Source of the DNA: Sphingomonadales bacterium UBA2369
Lineage (GTDB): Bacteria > Pseudomonadota > Alphaproteobacteria > Sphingomonadales > Sphingomonadaceae
Assembly (NCBI GenBank): GCA_002344055.1
Contig: DDTH01000003.1
Location: 39,091 to 103,090, forward strand
Length of the DNA: 64,000 nt
Direction of reading: 5' to 3'
Position numbers and translations under genes: made by a program
Shown here: positions 1 through 10,061 of the stretch, piece after piece
Position numbering within the stretch: the stretch's first letter is position 1
Layout: each line of letters opens with the position of its first letter
Notes under the pieces: generated by a model
The model's input: only the letters and a program-made list of their open reading frames with translations
Told to the model about the DNA's origin: nothing
The model's database searches: none

Positions 1-251
1 GCCGGCGGCGGCGTCGCGGGCGCGCGGACAAAATCCAGTTGCAGGCCGGGCGGACTGCCTGCCTTGCAGACCAGCACCAGCTTCGGGCGGCGGCCGTCGA
101 TCAGCGTGTCGCTTTCCACCGCGATCAGGGTGGTGCCGTCCGCCGCGGTCTCAAGCGTGGCACGCGGCGCGGATTCGTCCACGCCGCCCGAACAGCCGGC
201 GCCGGCGAGCAGCAACAGGCCGAGCCATGCCGGGGCAGGGTAGGATTTCAT
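1..251 (-). CDS. Exported (probable lipo)protein, 3' end beyond window
   Basis: The reading frame starts with ATG at 251 and runs open to the window edge, giving 83 codons. The start is MKSYPAPAWLG followed by a leucine-rich core and GAGC, so a signal peptide with a loose lipobox (GAGC instead of the usual LAGC) is likely. The visible mature part holds a short stretch about a quantity 'TLIAVESDTLIDGRR' and 'LVLVCK', with one further cysteine. I do not recognise the family. The downstream part is missing, so nothing can be said on function. It is divergent from the next exported gene. Confidence 0.6.
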   Translation of the reverse strand, partial: MKSYPAPAWLGLLLLAGAGCSGGVDESAPRATLETAADGTTLIAVESDTLIDGRRPKLVLVCKAGSPPGLQLDFVRAPATPPP

Positions 252-330
252 CGGGACCTCGTCGCGGATGCTTGCCGGATGGCGGCACCCATACAGAGGC
301 CATTCAGCCGCGCGCCGCAAGCATGGAGCG

Positions 331-882
331 ATGAGGTATCTTGTCCTTTCGTCGCTGCTCGCTTTTGCCGCAGTCTCTCCCGCCGCCGCTCAGCCGGCCT
401 CCAGAAACAACGTCGCGAGCATCCAATATACATTCACCAATGGCGGGATCGGCGGCGCCGCGGCGCAATGCATGCGGCCGCCCTGTTTCTCCTACCATGT
501 CACGGTGAATGCGAACGGCACGGGGCGGATCGAAGATGCGCGGTCGGGTATCTCCCACCGGTTCAGGGTCTCGCCGCGCACCTGGCGCACGCTCGTCGGG
601 CGGCTCGACGCCTATCGTCCGCTGGGCCGTCAGATCGTCGACAGCGGCTCGCCCAATTGCGGCAGACAGGACGAGGTGCGCGCAATCTATTCCGATCCGT
701 TCCGCATGATCCGCTGGACTGGCCGGACAGGCCAGGACGTGCTGGCGGTCAACCTGTCCTGCGGGTCCGGCGACAGGCATGCCGCGGCCGCGCGGATGGA
801 ACGGGTCCGTTCGATCCTGTTCGACCTTCTCCCCATCGCCCGGCCTGCGGCGGCGATCGAGCAGGCCGGCCACGGCGGCTGA
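331..882 (+). CDS. Exported protein of unknown function
   Basis: 183 aa. ATG at 331 gives a clean signal peptide (MRYLVLSSLL...SPAAAQ), which is why it is preferred over the in-frame ATG at 268. The mature part has four cysteines (CMRPPC, and later NC and SC) that could form disulfides in the periplasm, and a region reading like a small beta-rich domain ('YHVTVNANGTGRIEDARSG'). This layout resembles small secreted inhibitor-like or DUF proteins of sphingomonads, but I cannot name a family. No strong Shine-Dalgarno is visible. The gene stands alone between the divergent lipoprotein and a membrane-protein gene. Confidence 0.65.
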   Translation: MRYLVLSSLLAFAAVSPAAAQPASRNNVASIQYTFTNGGIGGAAAQCMRPPCFSYHVTVNANGTGRIEDARSGISHRFRVSPRTWRTLVGRLDAYRPLGRQIVDSGSPNCGRQDEVRAIYSDPFRMIRWTGRTGQDVLAVNLSCGSGDRHAAAARMERVRSILFDLLPIARPAAAIEQAGHGG

Positions 883-982
883 CGCCGGCGCCGGGGACGA
901 TTTCAGCGAAACCTCACCTCCGGCTCATGCCGCTCATGCGGGGCGCCCGTAACACTGCCGCCTGATCGAACAGGAGGCAGAC

Positions 983-1531
983 ATGGGTGAGATGGCGGAA
1001 AGCCGCTTCGGGCTGGAATTGCCCTGGCGGATCGCGGCGTGGGGCGGTTCGGCGGTGTTGCTGGCGACCCCCGTCATCGCGATGCAGGTCAGCGACGAAT
1101 GGCAATGGGGTCCGGGCGCGTTTGTATTGCTCGGCGGCGTGCTGCTGGTCTGCTGCCTGACCTTCGAACTGGTCGCCCGCCGCGCGCCCGGCTTCGCTCA
1201 CCGCGCGGGGACAGCGATCGCCATTGCGGGCGGCTTGTTGCTGTTCTGGGGAAATCTCGCGGTCGGCTTCATCGGCGATGAGGACAATCCCGCCAATCTC
1301 GCTTTCTATCTCCTGCTCCTCGCTGGCCTCGCCGGCGGCTTCCTCGCCGGCTTCCGCCCACGCGGTCTGGCGCGCGTGCTGTTCGCCATGGCTGCCGCGC
1401 AAATCCTGATCGGCGCCATCGCCATCGCTTACCAGCTGGACGATCCGATCAGCCTCGCGAAACTGACCGGCATCTTCGCCGCGATCTGGCTCGCCGCCGC
1501 CTTGCTGTTCCGGCAGGCCGAGCGGGGGTAA
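983..1531 (+). CDS. Multi-pass membrane protein of unknown function
   Basis: 182 aa, about five hydrophobic segments separated by short loops; a conserved-looking loop GFIGDEDNPANL lies between segments three and four. A strong AGGAGG Shine-Dalgarno sits about 7 nt before the ATG at 983. The architecture (small, five TM, acidic GDEDNP loop) matches uncharacterised inner-membrane proteins common in Alphaproteobacteria. It is followed closely by another membrane-protein gene on the same strand, so the two may be co-transcribed. No catalytic motif is visible and no function is assigned. Confidence 0.7.
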   Translation: MGEMAESRFGLELPWRIAAWGGSAVLLATPVIAMQVSDEWQWGPGAFVLLGGVLLVCCLTFELVARRAPGFAHRAGTAIAIAGGLLLFWGNLAVGFIGDEDNPANLAFYLLLLAGLAGGFLAGFRPRGLARVLFAMAAAQILIGAIAIAYQLDDPISLAKLTGIFAAIWLAAALLFRQAERG

Positions 1532-1570
1532 CGCGTCATGCGACCATCCGAGGCGGAAGAAGGCTGCTCC

Positions 1571-2230
1571 ATGCCGCGCGGGATCAGGCGCTATCTGCTC
1601 GTTTCGGGATTTTCGGTCGCCGCGGTCATCGTCGGTTTGTTTCTCTTAGGCTTGCTGGTCGGCTGGCGGGGGGACCTGTCCGTCGTCATTTTCGTCATCG
1701 GTCCTATTCTGTTCGGGGTGGTTGCGATCGGGGCAGCAGCGCTCGCAATCTACGGCATCGTGCTGGCGTTCAGGGTTCAGCGACTTGTCTGGCGGGCTGT
1801 TGCGGGATTGGGCGGGCCGTTGCTGATCCTCGCCGCGATCGGGCTTGCGCTGCCGGCGATCTCGGCCGGACGCGATGCCGGCGCGTGGCTGCGCTTCTCG
1901 TCCGAGCGGCCCCGATATGACGCGATCGTCGCCAAGCTTCGTGCCGCGCCCGGACCGTCCGGGGAACAAAGGAGCGGGATAATGACCGCGGGTGAGACCA
2001 AGTATCTGGTGGAGTGGGGACCGCCTGTCCGGGTGGCGTTCGACCCGGACGGAATTCTCGACAATTGGTCGGCAATCATTTTCGACCCGAGTGGCGACGT
2101 CATGCAGGCGGATGGCTTCGACCGGGACGGGAAATTCGTCGCGTCGCGCGACGTGACCGGGCTGTTTGGAGGCGATCTCGTTCGCTGCCGCCCGCTCGCC
2201 GACGATTATTACTATTGCGCGTTCACATGA
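1571..2230 (+). CDS. Membrane-anchored hypothetical protein
   Basis: 219 aa from ATG 1571, chosen because GGAAGAAGG lies 7 nt upstream; an in-frame ATG at 1538 would add 11 residues. Three hydrophobic segments occupy roughly the first 110 residues, followed by a soluble C-terminal half of about 110 residues with tyrosines and a final RCRPLADDYYYCAFT-like tail with two cysteines. I do not recognise the soluble domain. It lies 40 bases before hrcA on the same strand, but nothing links it to the heat-shock genes. Confidence 0.65.
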   Translation: MPRGIRRYLLVSGFSVAAVIVGLFLLGLLVGWRGDLSVVIFVIGPILFGVVAIGAAALAIYGIVLAFRVQRLVWRAVAGLGGPLLILAAIGLALPAISAGRDAGAWLRFSSERPRYDAIVAKLRAAPGPSGEQRSGIMTAGETKYLVEWGPPVRVAFDPDGILDNWSAIIFDPSGDVMQADGFDRDGKFVASRDVTGLFGGDLVRCRPLADDYYYCAFT

Positions 2231-2272
2231 TGCCGGGATGACGGACCGTATCGGCCGCACTAAATCCCCTTG

Positions 2273-3310
2273 ATGCCCTCGATCCCCGAGCTTTCCGACC
2301 GCGCCCGCAATGTCTTCCGCCTGGTGGTGGAAGCCTATGTCGATGCCGGGACGCCGGTGGGCTCGATGACGATCGCGCGCACCTCGACGCTGAACCTGTC
2401 GCCCGCCTCGATCCGCAACGTGATGCAGGACCTTGAGGAGGCCGGGCTGCTGGCCGCGCCACACACCTCCGCCGGCCGCATTCCGACCGAAACCGGCCTG
2501 CGCCTGTTCGTCGACGGCATCATGCAGGCGGCCGAACCGAGCGCGCAGGAGCGCGCGGCGATCGAGGCGCGGATCGAGCGGGCGGGTCCGATCGAAGAGG
2601 CGATCGGCGCGGCCACGGCGGCTTTGTCCGGCCTGTCGGCTTGCGCCGGCATCGTGCTGGTGCCGAAGGAGGAGCCGGTGCTGCGCCAATTGGCCTTCGT
2701 ATCCCTGGCGCCGGACAAGGCGCTGGCGGTTTTGGTCGGCGCCGACGGCGGTGTCGAGAATCGCGTGATCGATCTGCCGCCCGGCGTTTCCGCCGCCGCG
2801 CTCGCCGAGGTCGGCAATTATGTCAGCGCGCGGCTCTCGGGTCTCACGCTCAGCCAGGCCCATGCCCGGCTCACCGCCGAAATCGCGGCGGGGCAGGCCG
2901 CGTTGGATCGCGCCGCGCAGCAATTGGTCGCGCAGGGGCTGGCGCTCTGGTCGGAGGATGGCGCCCGGCGCCCGGTGCTGATCGTGCGCGGCCAGGCCAA
3001 TCTGATCGACCCCGCCGCCGCCGAGGACCTCGAGCGCGTCCGCCAATTGCTCGGCGAACTGGAGGGCAAGGAGGAAATTGCGCGGCTGCTCGGCCGTGCC
3101 CGCGAAGGCGCGGGGATGAAAATCTTCATCGGCTCGGAGAATGAATTGTTCGCCCTTTCCGGCTCCTCCGTCATCGCCGCGCCCTATCGCGGCGCGGACG
3201 GGCGGATCGTCGGCGTCGTCGGCGTGATCGGCCCCACGCGGTTGAACTATGCCCGCGTGGTGCCCATGGTGGACTTCACGGCAAAAACGCTTTCGAGATT
3301 GATGGGATGA
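2273..3310 (+). CDS. hrcA: Heat-inducible transcription repressor HrcA
   Basis: 345 aa. The N-terminal winged-helix DNA-binding part shows the family hallmarks: SIRNVMQDLEEAGLL followed by PHTSAGRIPTETGLR, around residues 40-75. The middle and C-terminal GAF-like part ends with the typical GVVGVIGPTRLNYARVVPMVDF. HrcA normally binds CIRCE inverted repeats and represses groESL; the protein folds with help of GroEL. The ATG at 2273 is preferred to the overlapping TTG at 2270. The stop overlaps the grpE start as ATGA, so hrcA-grpE is a translationally coupled pair, the common arrangement in this class. No CIRCE site is visible here. Confidence 0.95.
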   Translation: MPSIPELSDRARNVFRLVVEAYVDAGTPVGSMTIARTSTLNLSPASIRNVMQDLEEAGLLAAPHTSAGRIPTETGLRLFVDGIMQAAEPSAQERAAIEARIERAGPIEEAIGAATAALSGLSACAGIVLVPKEEPVLRQLAFVSLAPDKALAVLVGADGGVENRVIDLPPGVSAAALAEVGNYVSARLSGLTLSQAHARLTAEIAAGQAALDRAAQQLVAQGLALWSEDGARRPVLIVRGQANLIDPAAAEDLERVRQLLGELEGKEEIARLLGRAREGAGMKIFIGSENELFALSGSSVIAAPYRGADGRIVGVVGVIGPTRLNYARVVPMVDFTAKTLSRLMG

Positions 3311-3873
3311 ACGAAGACAAGACCAAGCCTGAAGACGCCCAGGTTGCAGGGGACGTGATCGACGCGACGCTCGACGAAGCCGGTCTGGAAGACGCGCCCG
3401 CCGCCGATTCCGGCCGCGTCGCCGAGCTGGAGCGCGCGCTCGAGGAAGAGCGTCAGAACCTCCTCTATGCCAAAGCCGAGACGCAGAATGTCCGCCGCCG
3501 GCTGGAGACGGAGAAGCAGAATGCGCAGGCCTATGCCGCCACCTCCTTCGCCCGCGACATCTTGTCGGTGAAGGACAATCTGGAACGCGCGCTCGGCACG
3601 GTCGGCGACGATCTGCGCAATGACGAGCGGCTGAAGGGGCTGATCACCGGCATCGAGGCGACCGGCCGCGAGATCGACAGCGTGTTCGCCCGCCACGGCA
3701 TCGCCCGCGTCGAGGCGATGGGGCAGACGCTCGACCCGAACAAGCATCAGGCGATGCTGGAAGTCCCGAGCGACGAAGCGCCCGGCACGATCGTGCAGGA
3801 ACTGCAATCCGGCTACACGATCAAGGACCGCCTGCTGCGCCCGGCGCTTGTCGGGGTGGCGAAGAAGGGATGA
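3307..3873 (+). CDS. grpE: Nucleotide exchange factor GrpE
   Basis: 188 aa. GrpE releases ADP from DnaK and so resets the chaperone cycle. An acidic, low-complexity N-terminus is followed by a long coiled coil (about residues 40-90, rich in E, R, L with LLYAKAETQNVRRR) and the C-terminal beta domain with HQAMLEVPSDEAPGTIVQELQSGY and the LRPALVGVAK ending that mark the family. The start overlaps hrcA by four bases. A 7-bp GC hairpin lies just downstream. The partners dnaK and dnaJ are found 4 kb away on the same strand as a separate unit. Confidence 0.95.
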   Translation: MNEDKTKPEDAQVAGDVIDATLDEAGLEDAPAADSGRVAELERALEEERQNLLYAKAETQNVRRRLETEKQNAQAYAATSFARDILSVKDNLERALGTVGDDLRNDERLKGLITGIEATGREIDSVFARHGIARVEAMGQTLDPNKHQAMLEVPSDEAPGTIVQELQSGYTIKDRLLRPALVGVAKKG

Positions 3874-3881
3874 CCTGAATC

Positions 3882-3903
3882 CTCCCCGTTCCGGGGAGAA
3901 TTT
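3882..3903 (+). terminator. Probable intrinsic terminator of hrcA-grpE
   Basis: A perfect 7-bp stem CTCCCCG / CGGGGAG with a TTC loop starts 8 nt after the grpE stop and is followed by AATTT. The U-tract is short, so strength is uncertain. Confidence 0.55.
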
Positions 3904-3980
3904 GTCATCTACCCGGCCACGAGCGATGAGGCGTTCGAGGGAAGGTATGTGAACGTGTCGGCCTAATCTCGCTGGGCCGA

Positions 3981-4724
3981 TCAAATCCCCGCATACCATT
4001 CGTAATCGCCGACATCCTCCCAATAGCCGCCCTTGCCGCCGTAAATCCCGTCCAGGCTCGCGACCGCTTCGATCCGCTCGATATATTTGGCGTGCTTGTA
4101 GCCCAGCTGCCGCTCTACGCGGAGGCGCAGCGGCGCGCCGTTGGTGACGGGGATGAAGGCATCGTTCAGGCCGTAGGCGAGGATGGTCTGCGGGTGGAAG
4201 GCATCGACCAGATCGATGCTCTCATAATATGACCGGTCGCCGAACCGGTCCATGCAGTGGAAGACGAGGTAGCGCGCTTCGTCCCTCAGCCCCGCCGCGT
4301 CCAGGATCGGGCCGAGCACAGCGCCATGCCATTTGCCGATCGCCGACCAGCCCTCGACGCAATCGTGCCGCGTCACCTGCGTGCGGCTGGGCGAGGCCTG
4401 CACCTGCGCCAGAGTCAGCGAAAGCGGCCGCGTCACCAGCCCGTCCACCCGCAGCCGCCAATCGGCGAAGCCGCCCGCCTGCAGCCGTGCATAATCCGGC
4501 GTGTCCGGCCGCATATTGCCGTTGCCGCGGAAGGTGGGCGAGCGCTGGCTCTCGTCGAATTCGCGCGCGAGGTTCTGGCCGAGTCCGAGCGACCGCTGTG
4601 CCCGCATGTTCAGCCCCTCGAACACGCGCAGGCCATCGCGGAACGTCGCGCTGCCGTGCAGCCGGTCGCAGCCCACGAGGGCGGCGCCACTCGCGCCGAT
4701 CAGCACATGCCGCCGCGTGATCAT
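3981..4724 (-). CDS. Tat-exported molybdopterin-dependent oxidoreductase (sulfite oxidase fold)
   Basis: 247 aa. The N-terminus MITRRHVLIGASGAALVGC is a twin-arginine signal with a possible lipidation cysteine at 19. The body is the oxidoreductase molybdopterin-binding domain; TRHDCVEGWS places the molybdenum-ligating cysteine at residue 122, as in MsrP/YedY and sulfite oxidases. The C-terminal half shows GAPLRLRVERQLGYKHAKYIERI, typical of the fold. The start overlaps the upstream cytochrome b gene as ATGA, so the two are coupled; the cytochrome likely passes electrons to or from this enzyme. The substrate is not evident: protein methionine sulfoxide reduction as in MsrPQ is possible, but the partner is not MsrQ-like in length. 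ATG 4724 is chosen by the Tat signal. Confidence 0.85.
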   Translation of the reverse strand: MITRRHVLIGASGAALVGCDRLHGSATFRDGLRVFEGLNMRAQRSLGLGQNLAREFDESQRSPTFRGNGNMRPDTPDYARLQAGGFADWRLRVDGLVTRPLSLTLAQVQASPSRTQVTRHDCVEGWSAIGKWHGAVLGPILDAAGLRDEARYLVFHCMDRFGDRSYYESIDLVDAFHPQTILAYGLNDAFIPVTNGAPLRLRVERQLGYKHAKYIERIEAVASLDGIYGGKGGYWEDVGDYEWYAGI

Positions 4725-5614
4725 TGCTCGGGCCCCTTCGGCTGCGACACACGATACCAGCCGGTGATCATCGCCCGAACCTCCCTGACCGGCCCGGCGA
4801 GCAGCACCATCAGCAGATGCACTATCACGAAGCCGACCAGCAGGAAGGCGACAATGAAATGCACCGACCGCGCCGATTGCCGCCCCCCGAACATATCGAC
4901 CAGCCACGGCCAGTTCGCATCCATCGCCGGCGACATGGCGAGGCCGGAAAAGATCATCGCCGGCAGGAGCAGGAAGACCACCACGAAATAGCTGATCTTC
5001 TGCAGCGTGTTATATTTGAGCGCCGCCTCGCCCCTCGCGAAGCGCAGACGGGCGTGGTCCTTCACTTCCTGCCACAAATGGCGCGGCTTCAACTCGGAAA
5101 GCCCCGGCGTCAGTTCCCGCTGCGCATGCTTGTTCCAGAGCGCGCGGAGCATGAAGAAGAGCAGTCCGAACGCGAACAGCCACGCAAAGGCCAGATGCCA
5201 GCGCCGCGCCCCGGCCAGATCGTAATTGGACGGGATCGTCGCCCAGCCGGGAAAGGCCCGCCGCTCGACCCGGCCGTCGCTCCGCGTCCACTGCCCCGCC
5301 AGCCCTGTCGTGCCGATCCGCGTCTCGCCGACCCGGACATAACCGCCGCCATCGTCCGCGCCGATCTCCAGCCAGGCATAGTCGCTGTTTGCCCCATAAT
5401 GCCCCCAATAGAGGCGCGGATGGGCATTGAAGATCATCAGCCCGCTCATCAGCATCACGAACAATGTGACGGCGTTCGTCCAGTGCCAGATCCGGGTCGA
5501 AAGCCTGTGGCGCTTTACCAGCGCGGTCGGCGGGGGAGGGGTCCCCGCCGCTACGGAAGGAGCCGGGGCACGGGCCTCGTCCGGCGGAGGAACAGGCTCG
5601 TCAGTAGCCGTCAT
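4721..5614 (-). CDS. Cytochrome b561-type membrane subunit with periplasmic insertion
   Basis: 297 aa. After a Pro-rich cytoplasmic N-terminus come four transmembrane segments near residues 45-65, 140-160, 215-240 and 255-280. Candidate haem ligands are histidines in HRLSTRIWHW, RRWHLAFAW and the last helix pair (SVHFIVAF, VIVHLL). Between helices one and two lies an unusually long, soluble stretch of about 70 residues (HYGANSDYAW to PSNYDLAG) predicted periplasmic. The family is the PF01292-like cytochrome b used as membrane electron donor. It overlaps the PH-domain gene before it by 14 bases and the molybdoenzyme gene after it by 4, which fits a membrane-anchored two-subunit oxidoreductase. 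Confidence 0.8.
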   Translation of the reverse strand: MTATDEPVPPPDEARAPAPSVAAGTPPPPTALVKRHRLSTRIWHWTNAVTLFVMLMSGLMIFNAHPRLYWGHYGANSDYAWLEIGADDGGGYVRVGETRIGTTGLAGQWTRSDGRVERRAFPGWATIPSNYDLAGARRWHLAFAWLFAFGLLFFMLRALWNKHAQRELTPGLSELKPRHLWQEVKDHARLRFARGEAALKYNTLQKISYFVVVFLLLPAMIFSGLAMSPAMDANWPWLVDMFGGRQSARSVHFIVAFLLVGFVIVHLLMVLLAGPVREVRAMITGWYRVSQPKGPEQ

Positions 5615-6101
5615 GCACCATGTCGACCTCGCGCACGCGGCGGCGCTGGCGGGCCTGGTCGACCAGATCGCGCAACACTTCGCGCCGGCGCTTCGCGTCC
5701 TGGACCAGCGGCAGCATCAGCGGTCCGTCCTTGGTCGTCTCGTCGGACGAGGTGATGCCGATCGTGCCGACATTGGCGATCTGGTTGATCAGCGAAAAAT
5801 CGATGCGGACATCCTTGATCCGATAGAGTTCGATCTCGTCGATCGACTTGATGAAGATGCCGCGGCGGATCACCAGCCGGTCGGGCGTGACCTCGAAACT
5901 CTCCATCATGTTGGAGATCCACTTCCAGGCGATCAGACCGAGGCCCACTACGCTGAGCAGAATCGGCCACCAGCCGAGATTCAGTCCGAGCGGCAGCAGC
6001 GACAGCACGATCCCCGCGAGGATCAGCAGGATCGTCCCCCAGCCGGCGAGGGTCCCGAGCAGCCAGCCTCTGGTCGAAGAACGGAAATGGTCAGTGCCCA
6101 T
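5601..6101 (-). CDS. Membrane PH-domain protein (bPH2/YdbS-like)
   Basis: 166 aa from ATG 6101. Two adjacent hydrophobic segments (WLLGTLAGWGTILLILAG and LGWWPILLSVVGLGLIAW, about residues 12-60) form a hairpin anchor. The rest is a bacterial pleckstrin-homology-like domain, recognised by the pattern of ESFEVTPDRLVIRRGIF and ELYRIKDVRID-type strands. Such proteins are poorly characterised; YdbS/YdbT relatives have been linked to envelope stress and peptide resistance. It overlaps the cytochrome b gene by 14 nt. The function in this operon is unknown. Confidence 0.75.
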   Translation of the reverse strand: MGTDHFRSSTRGWLLGTLAGWGTILLILAGIVLSLLPLGLNLGWWPILLSVVGLGLIAWKWISNMMESFEVTPDRLVIRRGIFIKSIDEIELYRIKDVRIDFSLINQIANVGTIGITSSDETTKDGPLMLPLVQDAKRRREVLRDLVDQARQRRRVREVDMVHDGY

Positions 6102-6156
6102 GCGACTCGGTCCCCCAATCTGGTGCGTGCAAGGGTAGCGCGTTCGTTGCCGCCCC

Positions 6157-7527
6157 TCAAACGCCCCGCGCGCGGTCCGCCTCGTCCAGCGCATAGAGCG
6201 ACGCGCCCTTGGTCTCGCGCATCACCAGCGCGCTCACCAAACTGATGCCCGCCGCGATGGCGATGTAGATCGCGATCGGCGTCCAGGCATCATATTCGCG
6301 CAACAGCCAGGCGCCGATCAGGGGCGCCCAGGAACCGGCGAAGATCGCCGTCACCTGATAGCCCAATGACACGCCCGAATAGCGCATCCGCGTCGGGAAC
6401 ATCTCGGTCATGATCGCCGGCTGCGGCGCATACATGAAGGCGTGGATGATCAGGCCGGCGACGATCGCCGCCAGGATCATCATCGTGTCGCCGCTGTCGA
6501 ACAGGGGAAAGGCCAGGAAAGGCCAGGCCATGGTGAGCGCCGCGCCCAGCATATAGACCGGCTTGCGCCCGATCCGGTCCGCCATCGCGCCGATCAGGGG
6601 AATGGCCGCCGAATGGGCCAGATGCCCGACGAACAGCAGGGCCAGGATGCGCGCCGTATCGACCTGGATATGGTTCAGGTAGGTGATCGAGAAGGTGACG
6701 ATCATATAATAGACGATATTCTCGCCGAACCTGAGGCCCATCGCGTTCAGCACGCCGCGCGGATAGCGGCGCAGCACTTCGGCGGGGCCAAAGCCCTCTT
6801 TCTTCTCCGCCTGCTCCGCTTCCTCCTTATGCGCCTGGAAGATCGGGGAATCGCTGATCTGCGTGCGGATATAATAGCCGATGCCGACGATCACGACGCT
6901 CAGCCAGAAGCCGACGCGCCAGCCCCAGGACAGGAATTGTTCCTGGCTCAGGGTTGCGCTGAGCGTGAGCAAGACGGTGGTGGCGAGCAAATTGCCGAGC
7001 GGCACGGCGGCTTGCGGAAAGCTGCCCCAGAAGGCGCGGCTCTTGTCCGGGCTGTGCTCGGTCACCAGCAAAACCGCGCCGCCCCATTCGCCGCCAACGG
7101 CGAAGCCCTGGATGAAGCGCAGCAGCACCAGCAAGGCGGGCGCCCAATAGCCGATCGTCTCGAAGGTCGGCAGGCAGCCCATCAGGAAGGTGGAAACGCC
7201 GACCAGCACGAGGCTCAGCTGCAGCAGCGCCTTGCGGCCGATCCGGTCGCCGATATGCCCGAAGACGATCCCGCCCAGCGGCCGGGCGAGGAAGCCCACC
7301 GCATAAGTCGCGAAGGCCGCGATGACGCCGTCGAGCGGATTGCCGGTCGCGGGGAAGAAGAGCTGCCCGAAGACCAGCGTCGCGACCGTCGCGTAGAGGA
7401 AGAATTCGTACCATTCGACGACCGTCCCGGCCATCGACGCGCCGACCACCTTGCGCAGATAGGGCAGGTCCGGCTCGGCCTGCTTGGGGTCGTAGACGCC
7501 GCCCGGCATGGACTCAGTGCCCGTCAT
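6157..7527 (-). CDS. MFS transporter, metabolite:H+ symporter (MHS) family
   Basis: 456 aa, twelve predicted transmembrane segments. The MHS signature is clear: VEWYEFFLYATVATL near the N-terminus, GHIGDRIGRKALL in loop 2-3, RFIQGFAVGGEWGGAVLL, and ADRIGRKPVYMLG in the second half. Relatives ShiA, ProP, KgtP and CitA import shikimate, osmolytes or organic acids with protons; the substrate here is unknown. GGAAGG lies 5 nt before ATG 7527. The start overlaps the end of the PCuAC gene by 14 nt, indicating a shared transcript with it and probably with the PH-domain and cytochrome genes downstream. Confidence 0.85.
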   Translation of the reverse strand: MTGTESMPGGVYDPKQAEPDLPYLRKVVGASMAGTVVEWYEFFLYATVATLVFGQLFFPATGNPLDGVIAAFATYAVGFLARPLGGIVFGHIGDRIGRKALLQLSLVLVGVSTFLMGCLPTFETIGYWAPALLVLLRFIQGFAVGGEWGGAVLLVTEHSPDKSRAFWGSFPQAAVPLGNLLATTVLLTLSATLSQEQFLSWGWRVGFWLSVVIVGIGYYIRTQISDSPIFQAHKEEAEQAEKKEGFGPAEVLRRYPRGVLNAMGLRFGENIVYYMIVTFSITYLNHIQVDTARILALLFVGHLAHSAAIPLIGAMADRIGRKPVYMLGAALTMAWPFLAFPLFDSGDTMMILAAIVAGLIIHAFMYAPQPAIMTEMFPTRMRYSGVSLGYQVTAIFAGSWAPLIGAWLLREYDAWTPIAIYIAIAAGISLVSALVMRETKGASLYALDEADRARGV

Positions 7528-7969
7528 GATGCCCTTCCATGCCGCCGCCGCCCGGCGCCTCGAGCCGCGCCTCGACCGTCACCGGCTGCGCCTTCTCGAA
7601 GGTCAGGGTGATCGGGATGGTCCCGCCCGGCTGCAGCCCGTCGCGCAGCCCGAACAGCATCAGATGATGCGCGCCCGGCTCGAAGGTGAATTCCCCGGTG
7701 CGCGGCAGGCTCACTTGTTCCATCTTCTGCATCCGGCTGACGCCATTTTCGGTGCTGCTATAGTGCAGTTCGATCCGTTCGGCCGCCGGCGAGGAGGCGC
7801 CGGTCAGCACTTCCATACTGGATGCGCCCTTCAGCTGGAAATAGCCGGCCCCCGGCAATCCCGGCGCAGCGGGCAGGCGAATCCTCGCTTCGGTGACCTG
7901 CGGTTGGGAAGCGGGCGCGCCGCAACTGGCGAGGGCCAGAGCGGCCACGAACGGGACAAGCAATTTCAT
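7514..7969 (-). CDS. Copper chaperone PCuAC-like lipoprotein
   Basis: 151 aa from ATG 7969. MKLLVPFVAALALASC is a lipoprotein signal with lipobox ALASC. The mature part carries the PCuAC pattern: a histidine then methionines in ELHYSSTENGVSRMQKM, followed by HHLMLFGL, the set that binds Cu(I) in the periplasm. The C-terminal tail adds GGMEGHHDGH, more possible metal ligands. PCuAC proteins help deliver copper to the CuA/CuB centres of cytochrome oxidase together with Sco. No cox gene is nearby; the gene opens the run leading to the molybdoenzyme. Confidence 0.85.
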   Translation of the reverse strand: MKLLVPFVAALALASCGAPASQPQVTEARIRLPAAPGLPGAGYFQLKGASSMEVLTGASSPAAERIELHYSSTENGVSRMQKMEQVSLPRTGEFTFEPGAHHLMLFGLRDGLQPGGTIPITLTFEKAQPVTVEARLEAPGGGGMEGHHDGH

Positions 7970-7996
7970 GGGCTGGCCCATAGGCCGGGAGCGCTT

Positions 7997-8024
7997 CTTG
8001 TCGCAACCGGAACGGCACCTATAT
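7997..8024 (+). promoter_or_regulatory. Sigma-32 (RpoH) promoter of dnaK
   Basis: CTTG at 7997-8000, a 17-nt spacer and CCTATAT at 8018-8024 match the alphaproteobacterial RpoH consensus CTTG-N16-18-CYTATNT exactly. The dnaK ATG lies 80 nt downstream. It overlaps the region upstream of the divergent PCuAC gene. Confidence 0.85.
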
Positions 8025-8103
8025 CGACCCGCAGAACCGGGCTTCCGCGCGCTAACGGGCGGAAGCTCTTGGGCAATTTAATTGGGGCAGAGGTTTTAGC
8101 ATT

Positions 8104-10044
<1,941 letters not shown>

Positions 10045-10061
10045 GCCCGGATGAAAACCCG

